A stretch of DNA of 64,000 nt from Planktothricoides sp. SR001 (GTDB lineage: Bacteria > Cyanobacteriota > Cyanobacteriia > Cyanobacteriales > Laspinemataceae). This document shows, piece after piece, positions 26,315-35,145 of this stretch. The translations under genes and the position numbers were made by a program. The notes under the pieces are model-generated. The model did not search any database and was not told the DNA's origin. It saw nothing but the letters and a program-made list of their open reading frames with translations. Numbering within the stretch: the first letter of the stretch is position 1; each line of letters opens with the position of its first letter. The stretch is from the NCBI RefSeq assembly GCF_001276715.1, contig NZ_LIUQ01000003.1, positions 42,292 through 106,291 of the forward strand, in the 5' to 3' direction.

Positions 26315-28237
26315 ATGAAAGGATTGAGTTTCAGTGAAATTTGGGAAAAATTATCAAGCAATGACGAATCAGTTTTAATAGAGGCTAAACGTGCATCTGA
26401 CATTGGAAAAAGTGTGATGGAAACCGTTTCGGCCTTTGCTAATGAACCAGGACGCGGTGGCGGATATCTCATCCTGGGAGTAGAAAAATCGGAAGATGAA
26501 TCCGCTGAAGATTACAAGATAACTGGAATTTCTAACTCCGATCAAATTCAATCCAATCTTGCTAATCAATGCCGCGAAATGTTTAATGTGGCGATTCGCC
26601 CACAGATTGAGGTAATTAGTCACAACGGCACAAACGTCATCTTGGTTTTCATCCCAGAAGCTCAACCCCATGAAAAGCCTGTTTATATAAAAAATAAAGG
26701 TCTTCCTAGGGGTGCTTTTCGCCGTATCGGATCGACAGACCAACATTGTACGGATGAGGATATTGCTCTTTTCTATCAGTTACGTCAGCACCGTACTTTC
26801 GATGAAACTCCTGTACCTGAGTCTAGTTTAGATGATTTTGACCCGCAGGCGATCGCCGAGTATAGACGGATCAGAAGTAATATCAATCCTAACGCTGCTG
26901 AATTAAACTACAACGACTCTGATTTGCTCTACTCTATAACTGCCACAACTAAACATCAAGGACAAATATGTGCAACTATTGGAGGAATTCTTTTATTTGG
27001 AAAGGTAGCAGCTTTAAGGCGGTATTTTCCCATGAGCCGTATTGACTATATCATAGTTGAAGGACGTGAGTGGGTTCCTGACCCAAATAATCGATATCAA
27101 ACCGTTGAGATTCTTGAGCCGTTATTACTATCGATACCAAGGCTAATCAGCCTTGTTTTAAACGATATTCCCAAAGCATTTACCCTGGGAGATAACAACA
27201 TTTATCGCCAAGAAGTACCAGTAATTCCGCGAACAGTTATTCGGGAAGCGATAGTCAATTCTCTGATGCACCGTAACTATCGTACACGCCAACCCGTACA
27301 GGTAATTAGATTTTCCAATCGCCTGGAAATTCATAATCCAGGTTATTCCCTAAAGTCTTTCGATTCGCTGGGAGAACCTGGTTCCATTACTCGTAACGAA
27401 AAAATAGCTGCTGTTTTGCATGACGTAGGTATTGCGGAGACAAAAGGTACAGGGATCCGCGTTATGATTGATGAAATGCATAGGGCAAATCTAACCATTC
27501 CTTTATTTGAATCAATTTCAGAGAAAGATTGTTTCACGGTGAAACTCTTAGTTCATCATCTATTAAGCTCTGAAGATGTAGAATGGTTAGCACAATTTAA
27601 GGATTATTCTCTTAACGACGATGACGCAAGAGCACTAATTATAGCCAGGGAAATTGGCGTAATAAATAACTTTATATACCGCTCTATCAATTGCGTGGAC
27701 ACCCTAACGGCTAGTGGACGCTTAAGACATCTGCGGGATTCGGGCTTGCTAGAACAGAAGGGAAAAGGCTCTGCAACTTACTATATCCTTAGACCCAATC
27801 TGTCAGGGGAAGGCTTACCTGGCACCATCGTGGCACAAGATAGTCCTTATCTAGCGAGTAGCCCTGTAGATAACAGCTTATCTAGCGGGTTAGCAGTCCA
27901 AGACAACCCTAATCTAGCGGGTAGCCCTATACATAAGGGTAATGAGCAAAATTACTTGGATCGGATGCCAGACAATCTGAGGGACGCTGTTGAGCAACTG
28001 GGAGAACGAGCGGATCCGCAAAAAGTAGATTCTGTAATTCTGATGCTTTGCGAGTGGCGTGATTTGTCTTCTTCTGACCTGGCTGGGATTCTTGGGCGCA
28101 GTCAAGTTTACCTGCGAAGTAACTATCTCAACCGTCTGATCGGTACGGGTCAGCTTGAATATATTCGGCCTGAAAGTCCCAGCGATCCGCATCAAGCCTA
28201 CCGAACTCGGAACTTTTGGCCGCCCGGTAGAACTTGA
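26315..28237 (+). CDS. AlbA_2 (Schlafen-like) ATP-binding protein with winged-helix C-terminus
   Basis: The 640-residue protein has an AlbA_2/Schlafen-like domain at residues about 15-150 (SVLIEAKRASDIGKS, GGGYLILGVEK, RRIGSTDQHC), then a GHKL-type ATPase segment of the RecG-like HATPase_c_4 class (IPRTVIREAIVNSLMHRNY, FSNRLEIHNPG, AETKGTGIRVMIDEM), and winged-helix regions near 430-490 and 590-630. A low-complexity linker near 495-545 carries repeated LA-SP units. Such proteins are common in genomic islands as putative regulators or defence components, but few have been characterised. It is 82 bases past the methyltransferase gene in the same direction, so cotranscription is likely but not certain. 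Confidence 0.8.
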   Translation: MKGLSFSEIWEKLSSNDESVLIEAKRASDIGKSVMETVSAFANEPGRGGGYLILGVEKSEDESAEDYKITGISNSDQIQSNLANQCREMFNVAIRPQIEVISHNGTNVILVFIPEAQPHEKPVYIKNKGLPRGAFRRIGSTDQHCTDEDIALFYQLRQHRTFDETPVPESSLDDFDPQAIAEYRRIRSNINPNAAELNYNDSDLLYSITATTKHQGQICATIGGILLFGKVAALRRYFPMSRIDYIIVEGREWVPDPNNRYQTVEILEPLLLSIPRLISLVLNDIPKAFTLGDNNIYRQEVPVIPRTVIREAIVNSLMHRNYRTRQPVQVIRFSNRLEIHNPGYSLKSFDSLGEPGSITRNEKIAAVLHDVGIAETKGTGIRVMIDEMHRANLTIPLFESISEKDCFTVKLLVHHLLSSEDVEWLAQFKDYSLNDDDARALIIAREIGVINNFIYRSINCVDTLTASGRLRHLRDSGLLEQKGKGSATYYILRPNLSGEGLPGTIVAQDSPYLASSPVDNSLSSGLAVQDNPNLAGSPIHKGNEQNYLDRMPDNLRDAVEQLGERADPQKVDSVILMLCEWRDLSSSDLAGILGRSQVYLRSNYLNRLIGTGQLEYIRPESPSDPHQAYRTRNFWPPGRT

Positions 28238-28359
28238 TTTTGCTGGAGTGGAAATTTTTGCCTCTCCCTTTTTCAACTTTGCCATTGGGCAGCTACTCAG
28301 AGATATTTCCCCAGATATTTACCCCGTCTGCTGAAATTTTCTCACCTGAATGCGATCGC

Positions 28360-28452
28360 TCTTTTTATTTCTCCTAAATAAATCGATAAATTCACCACAG
28401 AACTCTGTCGGACACAAAGATTAGTCTGAGTCAGGAGGAGCGATCGCTTATA
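28360..28452. repeat. Left 93-bp direct repeat flanking mntA-hepT
   Basis: This runs from TCTTTTTATTTC through ACCACAG and GGACACAAAGATTAGTC to GGAGCGATCGC. The matching copy is at 29264-29356. The second half (from GGACACAAAG on) is almost identical, while the first half has diverged. A shorter version of ACCACAGAGACACAGAGGAC also occurs near 29403 and near 4102. Confidence 0.8.
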
Positions 28453-28581
28453 AGATCAACCATGCTATATTTATCATTGATGAAGACTAACATCGAAATC
28501 CGCTAGAGTTACATCACCTAACTGGAAAAAATAGCTGACATTTAATCAATATCACAGCAGAAAAATTTGACAAAAAATATA

Positions 28582-28872
28582 ATGAAAAAACAACAAGCGA
28601 TCGAACTCCTTAGCAAGAGTAAAACTCTACTCCAAGAAAAATACGGAGTCACTACCCTAGCTTTATTTGGTTCTACTGCGAGAGATACCGCCACTGAAAA
28701 TAGTGATATCGACATCCTAATAGCCTTTGAAGGAAAAGCAGACTCTAAACGCTATTTTGGCTCTTTATTTTATCTCGAAGACTTGCTCAAATGCCCTGTA
28801 GATTTGATTACAGAACCAGCCCTACGCCAGGAACTAAAACCTTATATCGAGGCAGAAATAATTTATGTCTAA
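28582..28872 (+). CDS. mntA: MntA-type minimal nucleotidyltransferase antitoxin
   Basis: The 96-residue protein has the nucleotidyltransferase signature GSTARD followed by SDIDIL (the G-S-x10-D-x-D pattern) and the later Asp in CPVDLIT. In characterised MntA-HepT pairs the antitoxin adds AMP groups to a tyrosine of the HEPN toxin and silences it. I start at the ATG at 28582, since the frame upstream opens only with a TTG at 28567 and the core begins at KKQQAIELL. It overlaps hepT by 8 bases. Confidence 0.92.
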   Translation: MKKQQAIELLSKSKTLLQEKYGVTTLALFGSTARDTATENSDIDILIAFEGKADSKRYFGSLFYLEDLLKCPVDLITEPALRQELKPYIEAEIIYV

Positions 28873-29221
28873 TACATCACAAAGAGAATGGCGATTTTAT
28901 ATTGATGATATGATTTGTTTCGCAGAAAAGGTTTTACGTTATACCAAAAACCTCGATCAAGAAACCTTTATTAACAACGAACCTTACTACGATGCAACCC
29001 TGAGAAACTTAGAACTTATTGGGGAAGCCGCCACCCACATTCCCCAAGAGATTAGAGTCAATCACCCAGAAATACCCTGGCGACAAATTATTGCCACCCG
29101 TAACCGCATTATTCATGGCTATTTAGGTATTGACAATGATATTATTTGGAGTATTATTACTGACGAAATTCCCGATATAATTAAAAAATTGCCAAAGGTA
29201 AAAGAAGAAAATTCAATTTAG
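28865..29221 (+). CDS. hepT: HepT-type HEPN ribonuclease toxin
   Basis: The 118-residue helical protein carries the HEPN motif RNRIIHGY: Arg79, His84 and Tyr86 give the complete R-x4-H-x-Y signature, so both the RNase site and the tyrosine modified by MntA are present. HEPN toxins cut RNA and halt growth when not neutralised. It overlaps mntA by 8 bases, the usual antitoxin-first order. The pair is bracketed by 93-bp direct repeats. Confidence 0.93.
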   Translation: MSNTSQREWRFYIDDMICFAEKVLRYTKNLDQETFINNEPYYDATLRNLELIGEAATHIPQEIRVNHPEIPWRQIIATRNRIIHGYLGIDNDIIWSIITDEIPDIIKKLPKVKEENSI

Positions 29222-29263
29222 CGAAATTCAAGGATTTTTCCATTCGCTCAAAATCCTCGAATA

Positions 29264-29356
29264 TCTTTTTATTTCCCCTCGATAACTCGATAAATTAACC
29301 ACAGAGACACAGAGGACACAAAGATTAGTCTGAGTCAGGAGGAGCGATCGCCTATA
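29264..29356. repeat. Right 93-bp direct repeat flanking mntA-hepT
   Basis: This copy matches 28360-28452. It is immediately followed by a third partial copy (GCGATCGCTCTTTTTATTTCC and then ACCACAGAGACACAGAGG, about 29361-29425), so the right side is partly tandem. Confidence 0.8.
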
Positions 29357-29427
29357 ATCCGCGATCGCTCTTTTTATTTCCCCGAAATCAATCGACACAT
29401 TTACCACAGAGACACAGAGGACACACA

Positions 29428-30285
29428 TCACTGATGACTAGAGACAGGCCGAAATATATGGCTATGTTCGGGATGGTAGAGGCGCGATCGCACTTCGGAA
29501 AATTGTGCAGAACATTGCCTATTTTCTAGCCATTTTAACGCGGGACTAACTACATACAACGTAGTTTTAATTAAATTTTCTGCGATCGTCACAGTTGCCA
29601 TTTCTGCCAAAGGCACCACCACGATTTTTTCATCGGGCCATCCCAGACGATAACAAATCGCCACAGGGGTATCTTCTGGATAATGTTGTAACAGCTTTTC
29701 CTGAGAATCTTCTACATGGCGAGCACTCAGATACAAACAAAGACTCGCTTGGTGAGCCGCTAAAGAAGCTAATTCTTCTGTATCAGGCACCGATGAAGCC
29801 CGCCCAGATACACGAGTCAAAATAATAGTTTGCACCAGACCGGGAACGGTCAATTCTACATTTAATTTCGCGGCAGCAGCTTGAAACGCACTAATTCCAG
29901 GGATAATTTCAAAGGGAATTTCTGCCTCAGCCAAAGCTTGCATTTGTTCGCCGATCGCACTATACAAACTGGGATCGCCAGAATGTAAACGAATCACCGA
30001 TTTACCTGCTTTCACCCGTGAAATCATCATGGGCAAAATATCTTCCAGGGTTTTATTTGCCGTGGGAATTTTTTCCGCATCTGCCCGACAAAATTGTAAA
30101 ACTTGCGTGGGGACTAAGGAGTTGGCGAATAAAATCACATCTGCTGCCATGAGTAATTTTTGGGCTTTGACCGTGAGTAAATCCGGATCTCCTGGCCCAG
30201 CGCCGACAATATACACCGCTGGTTTGAGCCCAGCTACAGATGGAATAGACTTAGATTTCTGAGATTCAGACATTGATTCAGACAT
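29428..30285 (-). CDS. cobM: Precorrin-4 C11-methyltransferase
   Basis: The 285-residue protein is a corrin-ring SAM methyltransferase: YIVGAGPGDPDLLTVKA at residues about 25-41, RLHSGDPSLYSAIGEQ, and IPGISAFQAAAA. The pattern GAGPGDPDLLT plus LTVPGLVQTIILTR matches CobM/CbiF, which methylates C-11 of precorrin-4 or cobalt-precorrin-4 in cobalamin synthesis. A second methionine at residue 5 is an equally good start. No other cobalamin gene or B12 riboswitch is visible nearby. Confidence 0.93.
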   Translation of the reverse strand: MSESMSESQKSKSIPSVAGLKPAVYIVGAGPGDPDLLTVKAQKLLMAADVILFANSLVPTQVLQFCRADAEKIPTANKTLEDILPMMISRVKAGKSVIRLHSGDPSLYSAIGEQMQALAEAEIPFEIIPGISAFQAAAAKLNVELTVPGLVQTIILTRVSGRASSVPDTEELASLAAHQASLCLYLSARHVEDSQEKLLQHYPEDTPVAICYRLGWPDEKIVVVPLAEMATVTIAENLIKTTLYVVSPALKWLENRQCSAQFSEVRSRLYHPEHSHIFRPVSSHQ

Positions 30286-30325
30286 TCGATGCTAATTTTT
30301 ATGGTTGATAAAGATTTCTCAGTAG

Positions 30326-31219
30326 TTATTTTTGCGGCGACTCGCGGGAAATATCCCATGTTTGCCGATCGGGGGAAACCACATCGGGCAAAGGACGATT
30401 TAATTTGTAAAGCCAGATTAATCCCGCTAACCCCAAGGTAATGCCGAACAGACTAACCATTTGCGCCATTTTCAGCGGCCCAAACATTAAACTATCCGTC
30501 CGTAAGCCTTCAATCCAGAATCGCCCCAGGCTATAAGCGGCTAGATAGACTAAAAATAAGGTGCCCGCTTTTAAGGGTTTTTTGCCGGGAAACTTTCTAA
30601 AGAATAAGGACAACAGTAGGGCAAATACCATCAAATTCCACAGCGACTCATAAAGAAAGGTGGGATGGAAGTAGTCAAACTGTCTCATTTCCAGGGGTAG
30701 ATGAAACCGATTTTCTGGGGGAATATAGAGTTTCCAGGGTAAGTTGGTGGGATCGCCGAAGGCTTCGGAGTTAAAGAAATTGCCCCACCGCCCGATCGCC
30801 TGTCCCAGAATTACCGAAGGGGCGACTAAATCGGTCAGTTGCCAGAAAGATATTTTTTGCAGACGGGCAAATATTAAAGCGGCTAGGATGCCTCCCAACA
30901 TAGCGCCGTGAATGGCAATCCCACCTTTCCAAATGGCGATGATATCTCCTGGGTTTTGGGCATATTGTGGCCATTCAAATAGCACATAGTACAGTCGGGC
31001 AGCGGGAATAGCGCCGACTACCAGCCAAATGGCTAAATCACCAATTAAGTCTGGGTTAACCTGGCGTCGCTGGGCTAAATATTGGGAAAGGGTGACACCA
31101 ATTAACACCGCTGAGGCGATTAAAAGGCCATACCAACGAATGGTTAATGGCCCAAGGTGAAAGATAATCGGCCCTGGGGAGGTGAATTGAAATCCGATGG
31201 GAAGAGAGTATATATCCAT
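30326..31219 (-). CDS. lgt: Prolipoprotein diacylglyceryl transferase
   Basis: Lgt attaches diacylglycerol to the lipobox cysteine of prolipoproteins in the plasma membrane. The signature is intact: [10 protein letters not shown] and [17 protein letters not shown], with about seven membrane helices and a conserved [17 protein letters not shown] start at the ATG at 31219 (MDIYSLP, matching the family) instead of the longer frame to 31273, whose extra residues look like leader. Its substrates in this window include the phytase-like lipoprotein at 7234. Confidence 0.95.
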   Translation of the reverse strand: MDIYSLPIGFQFTSPGPIIFHLGPLTIRWYGLLIASAVLIGVTLSQYLAQRRQVNPDLIGDLAIWLVVGAIPAARLYYVLFEWPQYAQNPGDIIAIWKGGIAIHGAMLGGILAALIFARLQKISFWQLTDLVAPSVILGQAIGRWGNFFNSEAFGDPTNLPWKLYIPPENRFHLPLEMRQFDYFHPTFLYESLWNLMVFALLLSLFFRKFPGKKPLKAGTLFLVYLAAYSLGRFWIEGLRTDSLMFGPLKMAQMVSLFGITLGLAGLIWLYKLNRPLPDVVSPDRQTWDISRESPQK

Positions 31220-31307
31220 AATGATATTGAATTTAATCTTTAGCCAAGGCAGAGTGACGCCCTTGTTCAGCATAAAATATTAATGCCACCTAGCATGGTG
31301 ATTAAAT

Positions 31308-32714
31308 ATGACCAAACGCGCGATCGCTCATAAAAACTCTGTCTCGAAAAGTCCCGTGATCAAAAAGTCCGTGGCTAAAAGTCCTGTCCCGAAAAGTCCC
31401 GTGACAAAGAAGTCCGTGGCTAACAGTCCAGTGCCGAAAAGTCCCGTGCGGAGGGGCAAAGGTGCAGAGGGGCAGGGCAGCGGAGGGGCAGAGGGGCAAC
31501 GGAAAACTCCGGTTGCTAAAACTCCGGTGCCGAAAAGTTCCGTTGGCAAAATCTCCCTGCGGAAAAAGTCCGTGCTGAAAAAGTCCGCCTCAAACGCAGA
31601 AACCCCCAAAAATCAAAAACGGCATCATTTCCGAGGTGCCAAGTCCAGCCACGACCAGCCAAAAATTCAACCCAGACCGCTACCCCAGACCAAATATGAG
31701 AACAACATACCGCTTTTAGGATTATCTTTATCCCAGTTGACCGAGTGGGTACAACAACAAGATCAACCCGCTTATCGGGGTAAGCAGCTACATCAATGGA
31801 TTTATCAACAAGGGGCAAAAACCCTGGAAGACATCACGGTGTTTCCCAAACAGTGGCGGGAAAATCACCAGGATGTAGCGATTGGGCGATCGCAAATTTT
31901 GCATCGTTCTGTGGCTTTAGACCAAACCGTTAAATATTTGCTGCAATTAGCCGATGGGCAAATTATCGAAACCGTGGGCATTCCCACACAAAAGCGGTTA
32001 ACCGTTTGCGTCAGTTCCCAGGTGGGTTGTCCTATGGCTTGTGATTTTTGCGCCACCGGCAAAGGAGGCTTTACCCGGAATTTAGCCGTCCATGAAATCG
32101 TGGATCAGGTGTTAACGGTGCAAGAAGATTTTGGCCGTCGCGTCAGCCACATCGTATTTATGGGCATGGGTGAACCCTTACTCAATACCGAGAATGTTTT
32201 AGCGGCAGTACGCTGTCTTAATGAAGATGTCGGAATTGGACAGCGCCATCTGACTATTTCTACCGTGGGAGTGCGCGATCGCATTCGCAAACTCGCTCAA
32301 TATCAAGGCCAATTTACCCTAGCCGTGAGTCTTCACGCTTCCAATCAAGCCCTGCGGGAAAAACTGATCCCCTCGGCCAAACATTCTCCTTTAGATCAGC
32401 TAATGGCAGAATGTCGGGAATATGTCAACATCACCGGACGACGGTTGAGTATTGAATATATTCTCTTAGCCGGTTTAAACGACGCCCATGCCCACGCCAT
32501 AGAACTCGCCAATCTCTTGCGCGGGTTCCAATGCCACGTTAACCTAATTCCCTATAATCCGGTAAAAGAAGCTGACTATCAACGCCCAAGTCCCCAAGAA
32601 ATCCAAGCTTTTGTGGACGGGTTACAACAGCGACATATCGCCGTCAGCGTCCGCTACTCGCGAGGCTTAGAAGCTGACGCCGCTTGTGGACAACTGCGAG
32701 CCTCTCGTCGTTAA
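31308..32714 (+). CDS. rlmN: 23S rRNA/tRNA A2503/A37 C2-methyltransferase RlmN with repetitive N-terminal tail
   Basis: The catalytic part (from about residue 130) is standard Rlm[25 protein letters not shown], the radical-SAM triad [14 protein letters not shown], and the resolving cysteine in CGQLRAS near the end. It methylates C2 of A2503 in 23S rRNA and A37 of some tRNAs. Residues 1-115 are unusual: a Lys/Ser/Pro/Val-rich tail of KSPV- and KKSV-like units ([12 protein letters not shown]) interrupted by a Gly-rich part. It is encoded by a DNA repeat of the type AAAAGTCCCGTG. No plausible start lies between the tail and the core, so the tail is probably translated. Confidence 0.92.
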   Translation: MTKRAIAHKNSVSKSPVIKKSVAKSPVPKSPVTKKSVANSPVPKSPVRRGKGAEGQGSGGAEGQRKTPVAKTPVPKSSVGKISLRKKSVLKKSASNAETPKNQKRHHFRGAKSSHDQPKIQPRPLPQTKYENNIPLLGLSLSQLTEWVQQQDQPAYRGKQLHQWIYQQGAKTLEDITVFPKQWRENHQDVAIGRSQILHRSVALDQTVKYLLQLADGQIIETVGIPTQKRLTVCVSSQVGCPMACDFCATGKGGFTRNLAVHEIVDQVLTVQEDFGRRVSHIVFMGMGEPLLNTENVLAAVRCLNEDVGIGQRHLTISTVGVRDRIRKLAQYQGQFTLAVSLHASNQALREKLIPSAKHSPLDQLMAECREYVNITGRRLSIEYILLAGLNDAHAHAIELANLLRGFQCHVNLIPYNPVKEADYQRPSPQEIQAFVDGLQQRHIAVSVRYSRGLEADAACGQLRASRR

Positions 32715-32783
32715 AAGTTCGGTAATCGGCGGTGATGTGTCTCTTGAAAATTGGTAGAGTCATCCCTGAGTCTCTGGATCTAG

Positions 32784-33944
32784 TTAGGTAAACATTACCT
32801 GTAAAACTGATAAGTCGTCATCAAAAATCCGCTTGGGATTGAGATTCCTTAAATAATCCAAAAGATGATCCAGTTCCGTCTGATTTGTTTCTCGATAGTG
32901 ACTGAGTATCTGCACAAATTCCTCTAAAGTCCACAGATTGCCGTCGCGTTGAGTAATTTCATAAGCGCCATCGCTATAAATATATAAGGTACTCAACGGA
33001 GGCACTTGACAAGATTTCTGCATATACTCAATATCTGGAAACATCCCAACGGGCATTCCCGGAGTTTTCAGTTGCTCAACGGTTAACGGGGTATTCCGGC
33101 CACCAGACAGCAAAATTGCCGGGGGATGACCGGCGCAAGAATAGGACAACTCGCGAGTGGAGAGATGATACACGCCGTACCAGATGGTAAAGTATTTGTC
33201 CTGGTGCATATCCATCTGGAAGGCTTCATTTAAAGCCGTGAGCACGCGAGCGGGTTCAGAAAAAGCCACTCCAGGCAAGGAACGGGTACGCAGTAAGTGC
33301 GACATAGCCACCGAAGGCAGGGTAGACCCCAGACCATGACCAGAAACATCCAGTAAATACATCACCAAATGCTCATCATCTAACCAATAGTAGTCAAAAC
33401 AATCTCCTCCTAGTTGCCGGGAAGGAATAAACCGACTGTTAATGGTGACAGCAGCGGTTTTCATCGGTGGGGGTAGCTGCGATCGCACATATTCTGCCCC
33501 CTCTGCCAACTGTGCCTCCAAACGATGATTAGAATCTGCCAACATCTGGTTAGAAGAACGCAAATCTGCCGTGAGTTGATAGATTCTCAACCCCGCTCTC
33601 ACTCTGGCATTGAGTTCATCGGGACGAATGGGTTTAGAGAGAAATTCATCCGCCCCAGTATCCAAACCCATCACGCGATCTTCCGTTCCCCCACGGGAAG
33701 TCAACAAAATAAAAAAAGTGGTCGAGAGATCGGGATTAGCCTTAACTTGGCGACAAACTTCTAGTCCGTCCATGATCGGCATCATCCAATCACAGATAAT
33801 CAGAGCCGGACGGACTTCTTCCGCTCGCTCGACTCCTTCTTTACCATTTTCGGCTACGGTGACGCCATAACCCTGCTTTTGTAAAGCTCTGGTTAACACC
33901 ACCCGAATCGTCGGGTCATCATCAATCACTAAAATCTGAGTCAT
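32784..33944 (-). CDS. Response regulator with PP2C (SpoIIE/RsbU-type) phosphatase output
   Basis: The receiver domain (residues 1-120) is complete: acidic pair in VIDDD, phospho-acceptor Asp52 in CDWMMP, and Lys104 in SKP. A coiled coil (about 125-160) joins it to a PP2C-type domain with QLGGDCFDYY, LLDVSGHG, SDGAYE and DDDLSVL, so the metal-binding aspartates are present. Such proteins dephosphorylate anti-sigma antagonists in partner-switching pathways. The gene is divergent from an anti-sigma kinase at 34358, consistent with a shared pathway. The antagonist (STAS) protein and the cognate histidine kinase are not in the window. Confidence 0.92.
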   Translation of the reverse strand: MTQILVIDDDPTIRVVLTRALQKQGYGVTVAENGKEGVERAEEVRPALIICDWMMPIMDGLEVCRQVKANPDLSTTFFILLTSRGGTEDRVMGLDTGADEFLSKPIRPDELNARVRAGLRIYQLTADLRSSNQMLADSNHRLEAQLAEGAEYVRSQLPPPMKTAAVTINSRFIPSRQLGGDCFDYYWLDDEHLVMYLLDVSGHGLGSTLPSVAMSHLLRTRSLPGVAFSEPARVLTALNEAFQMDMHQDKYFTIWYGVYHLSTRELSYSCAGHPPAILLSGGRNTPLTVEQLKTPGMPVGMFPDIEYMQKSCQVPPLSTLYIYSDGAYEITQRDGNLWTLEEFVQILSHYRETNQTELDHLLDYLRNLNPKRIFDDDLSVLQVMFT

Positions 33945-34057
33945 GGGGCAGGGAAATTAGGATCATTCGCTTAAAATTGGATCTAACGTTAAACATAGCA
34001 ATAGATACTACATTCCACAGCATCTAGTTCAACCAGTCGATTAAGATGAGGGTGGAT

Positions 34058-34166
34058 CGGTCTGGTCATGGTAATTTCTGTTTAATCGGGGGAAACCCCT
34101 GGGTAAAATAGCGTCTCAACGCTTGGATTAAAAGCTTTTGAGCAACGTCCCTTCTATACCAGACCG
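34058..34166. ncRNA. Possible structured RNA or leader element
   Basis: CGGTCTGGT (34058-34066) pairs with ACCAGACCG (34158-34166) and encloses about 90 bases holding two further hairpins, GGGGGAAACCCC near 34088 and AGCG-TCTCAA-CGCT near 34110. It lies in the 413-bp gap between the divergent phosphatase and anti-sigma genes. Strand, promoter and function are unknown, and chance pairing is possible. Confidence 0.25.
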
Positions 34167-34357
34167 ACAAGGATTTAATCGCTGTTTAAAGAAAAATCAG
34201 GCCGGGATGAGAATTTATTTTCACCAAAATATAAATTATCGTGCCATTCTAAGAAGAGGGATAAAATTTAGACGATGTTCTATTGTATGATATCTAATAA
34301 TTAATTTTGAAATCACGTAGCAAAAACTCTCAAAAATAGGGGGGTCATCAAATCATC

Positions 34358-34810
34358 GTGGATTATAAAGATGTGAAAAAACTACCAGTACCCCAAAAAT
34401 TCACCCTGCATCTCACAACAGAAATTCAGTTACTCAACGAAGTTTTGTCATGGTTTGATCAGTTTGATTGTCCCCCTGTACCGAATAGAACTTGGATGCA
34501 ATGTCAGTTAGCCTTAGCTGAGGCATTTACGAATGCTGTGCGTCATGCTCACGCAGAAATGCCAAGCAATACGCCAATTGATCTTGAAGTCTCTATTTTA
34601 CCTGAGTCTTTGGAAATCCGGATTTGGGATTGGGGTCCAGGATTAGATTTAGCCGCAAAACTGAAAGCCCTGAGTCAGAACAGAGATAAAGATGCTGAAG
34701 GGGGACGGGGTTTGCTCTTAATCCAACTCATTGCGGATCATATGAGTTATACAAAAACTCAAGATAATCGGAATTGTTTCTTGATTGTTAAGCACTACGA
34801 TAATAGTTAA
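34358..34810 (+). CDS. Anti-sigma regulatory factor (RsbW/SpoIIAB-like serine kinase)
   Basis: The 150-residue protein is a GHKL-fold kinase: N-box AEAFTNAVRHAH, G1 box WDWGPG, and G2 box GGRGLLLI. Members bind a sigma factor or effector and phosphorylate the STAS antagonist. The start is a GTG preceded by GGGGGGTCATCA. It reads away from the PP2C response regulator at 32784, likely forming a partner-switching pair. A strong terminator follows. Confidence 0.9.
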   Translation: MDYKDVKKLPVPQKFTLHLTTEIQLLNEVLSWFDQFDCPPVPNRTWMQCQLALAEAFTNAVRHAHAEMPSNTPIDLEVSILPESLEIRIWDWGPGLDLAAKLKALSQNRDKDAEGGRGLLLIQLIADHMSYTKTQDNRNCFLIVKHYDNS

Positions 34811-34854
34811 TCGTGAATCCGTATCTGACGCGAACCATCCTGAAACTTATGAAA

Positions 34855-34889
34855 AAAATAAGAGACAGCCTGATGGCGTCTCTTATTTT
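34855..34889. terminator. Bidirectional terminator between anti-sigma and zinc-ribbon genes
   Basis: AAAATAAGAGAC (34855-34866) pairs with GTCTCTTATTTT (34878-34889), and the loop adds GCC/GGC pairs around TGAT. The A- and T-rich flanks let it serve both convergent genes. Confidence 0.85.
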
Positions 34890-34962
34890 GGTGATGGTTT
34901 GTTTTAAAGAAATCGTCTTATTATAAAATCGGCGATCGCTCTGCCCTAACTAATGAAAATTT

Positions 34963-35145
34963 TTAGTGGCTATGGTCATAAATTCCTGGAGCATGAGCTT
35001 CGAGCACCTTGCCAGTGCGAACACTACTCAGCATAAAGTAATCACAGAAAGGACATTGGGTTTGGCTTTCTTCGCGCTTAATAAAGTAGTAGCGTTCGGC
35101 GAGATTTCCACAGTTTGGGCAGCGAATAGCTTGTAATGTTTGCAT
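34963..35145 (-). CDS. Small zinc-ribbon protein, conserved in cyanobacteria
   Basis: The 60-residue protein has two CPxC pairs, CPNCGN and CPFCDY, forming one zinc-ribbon, and a His-containing end (GIYDHSH). Homologues are sometimes labelled as replication-restart helicase fragments because of the zinc site, but there is no helicase domain and the label is unlikely to be right. The function is unknown. It is a single gene, convergent with the anti-sigma gene. Confidence 0.75.
   Translation of the reverse strand: MQTLQAIRCPNCGNLAERYYFIKREESQTQCPFCDYFMLSSVRTGKVLEAHAPGIYDHSH

Noticed and set aside
31328..31609. Minus-strand frame of repeated Phe/Gly/Thr opposite the rlmN tail
   Set aside because: It is the complement of the repetitive tail; the plus frame continues into a conserved enzyme.
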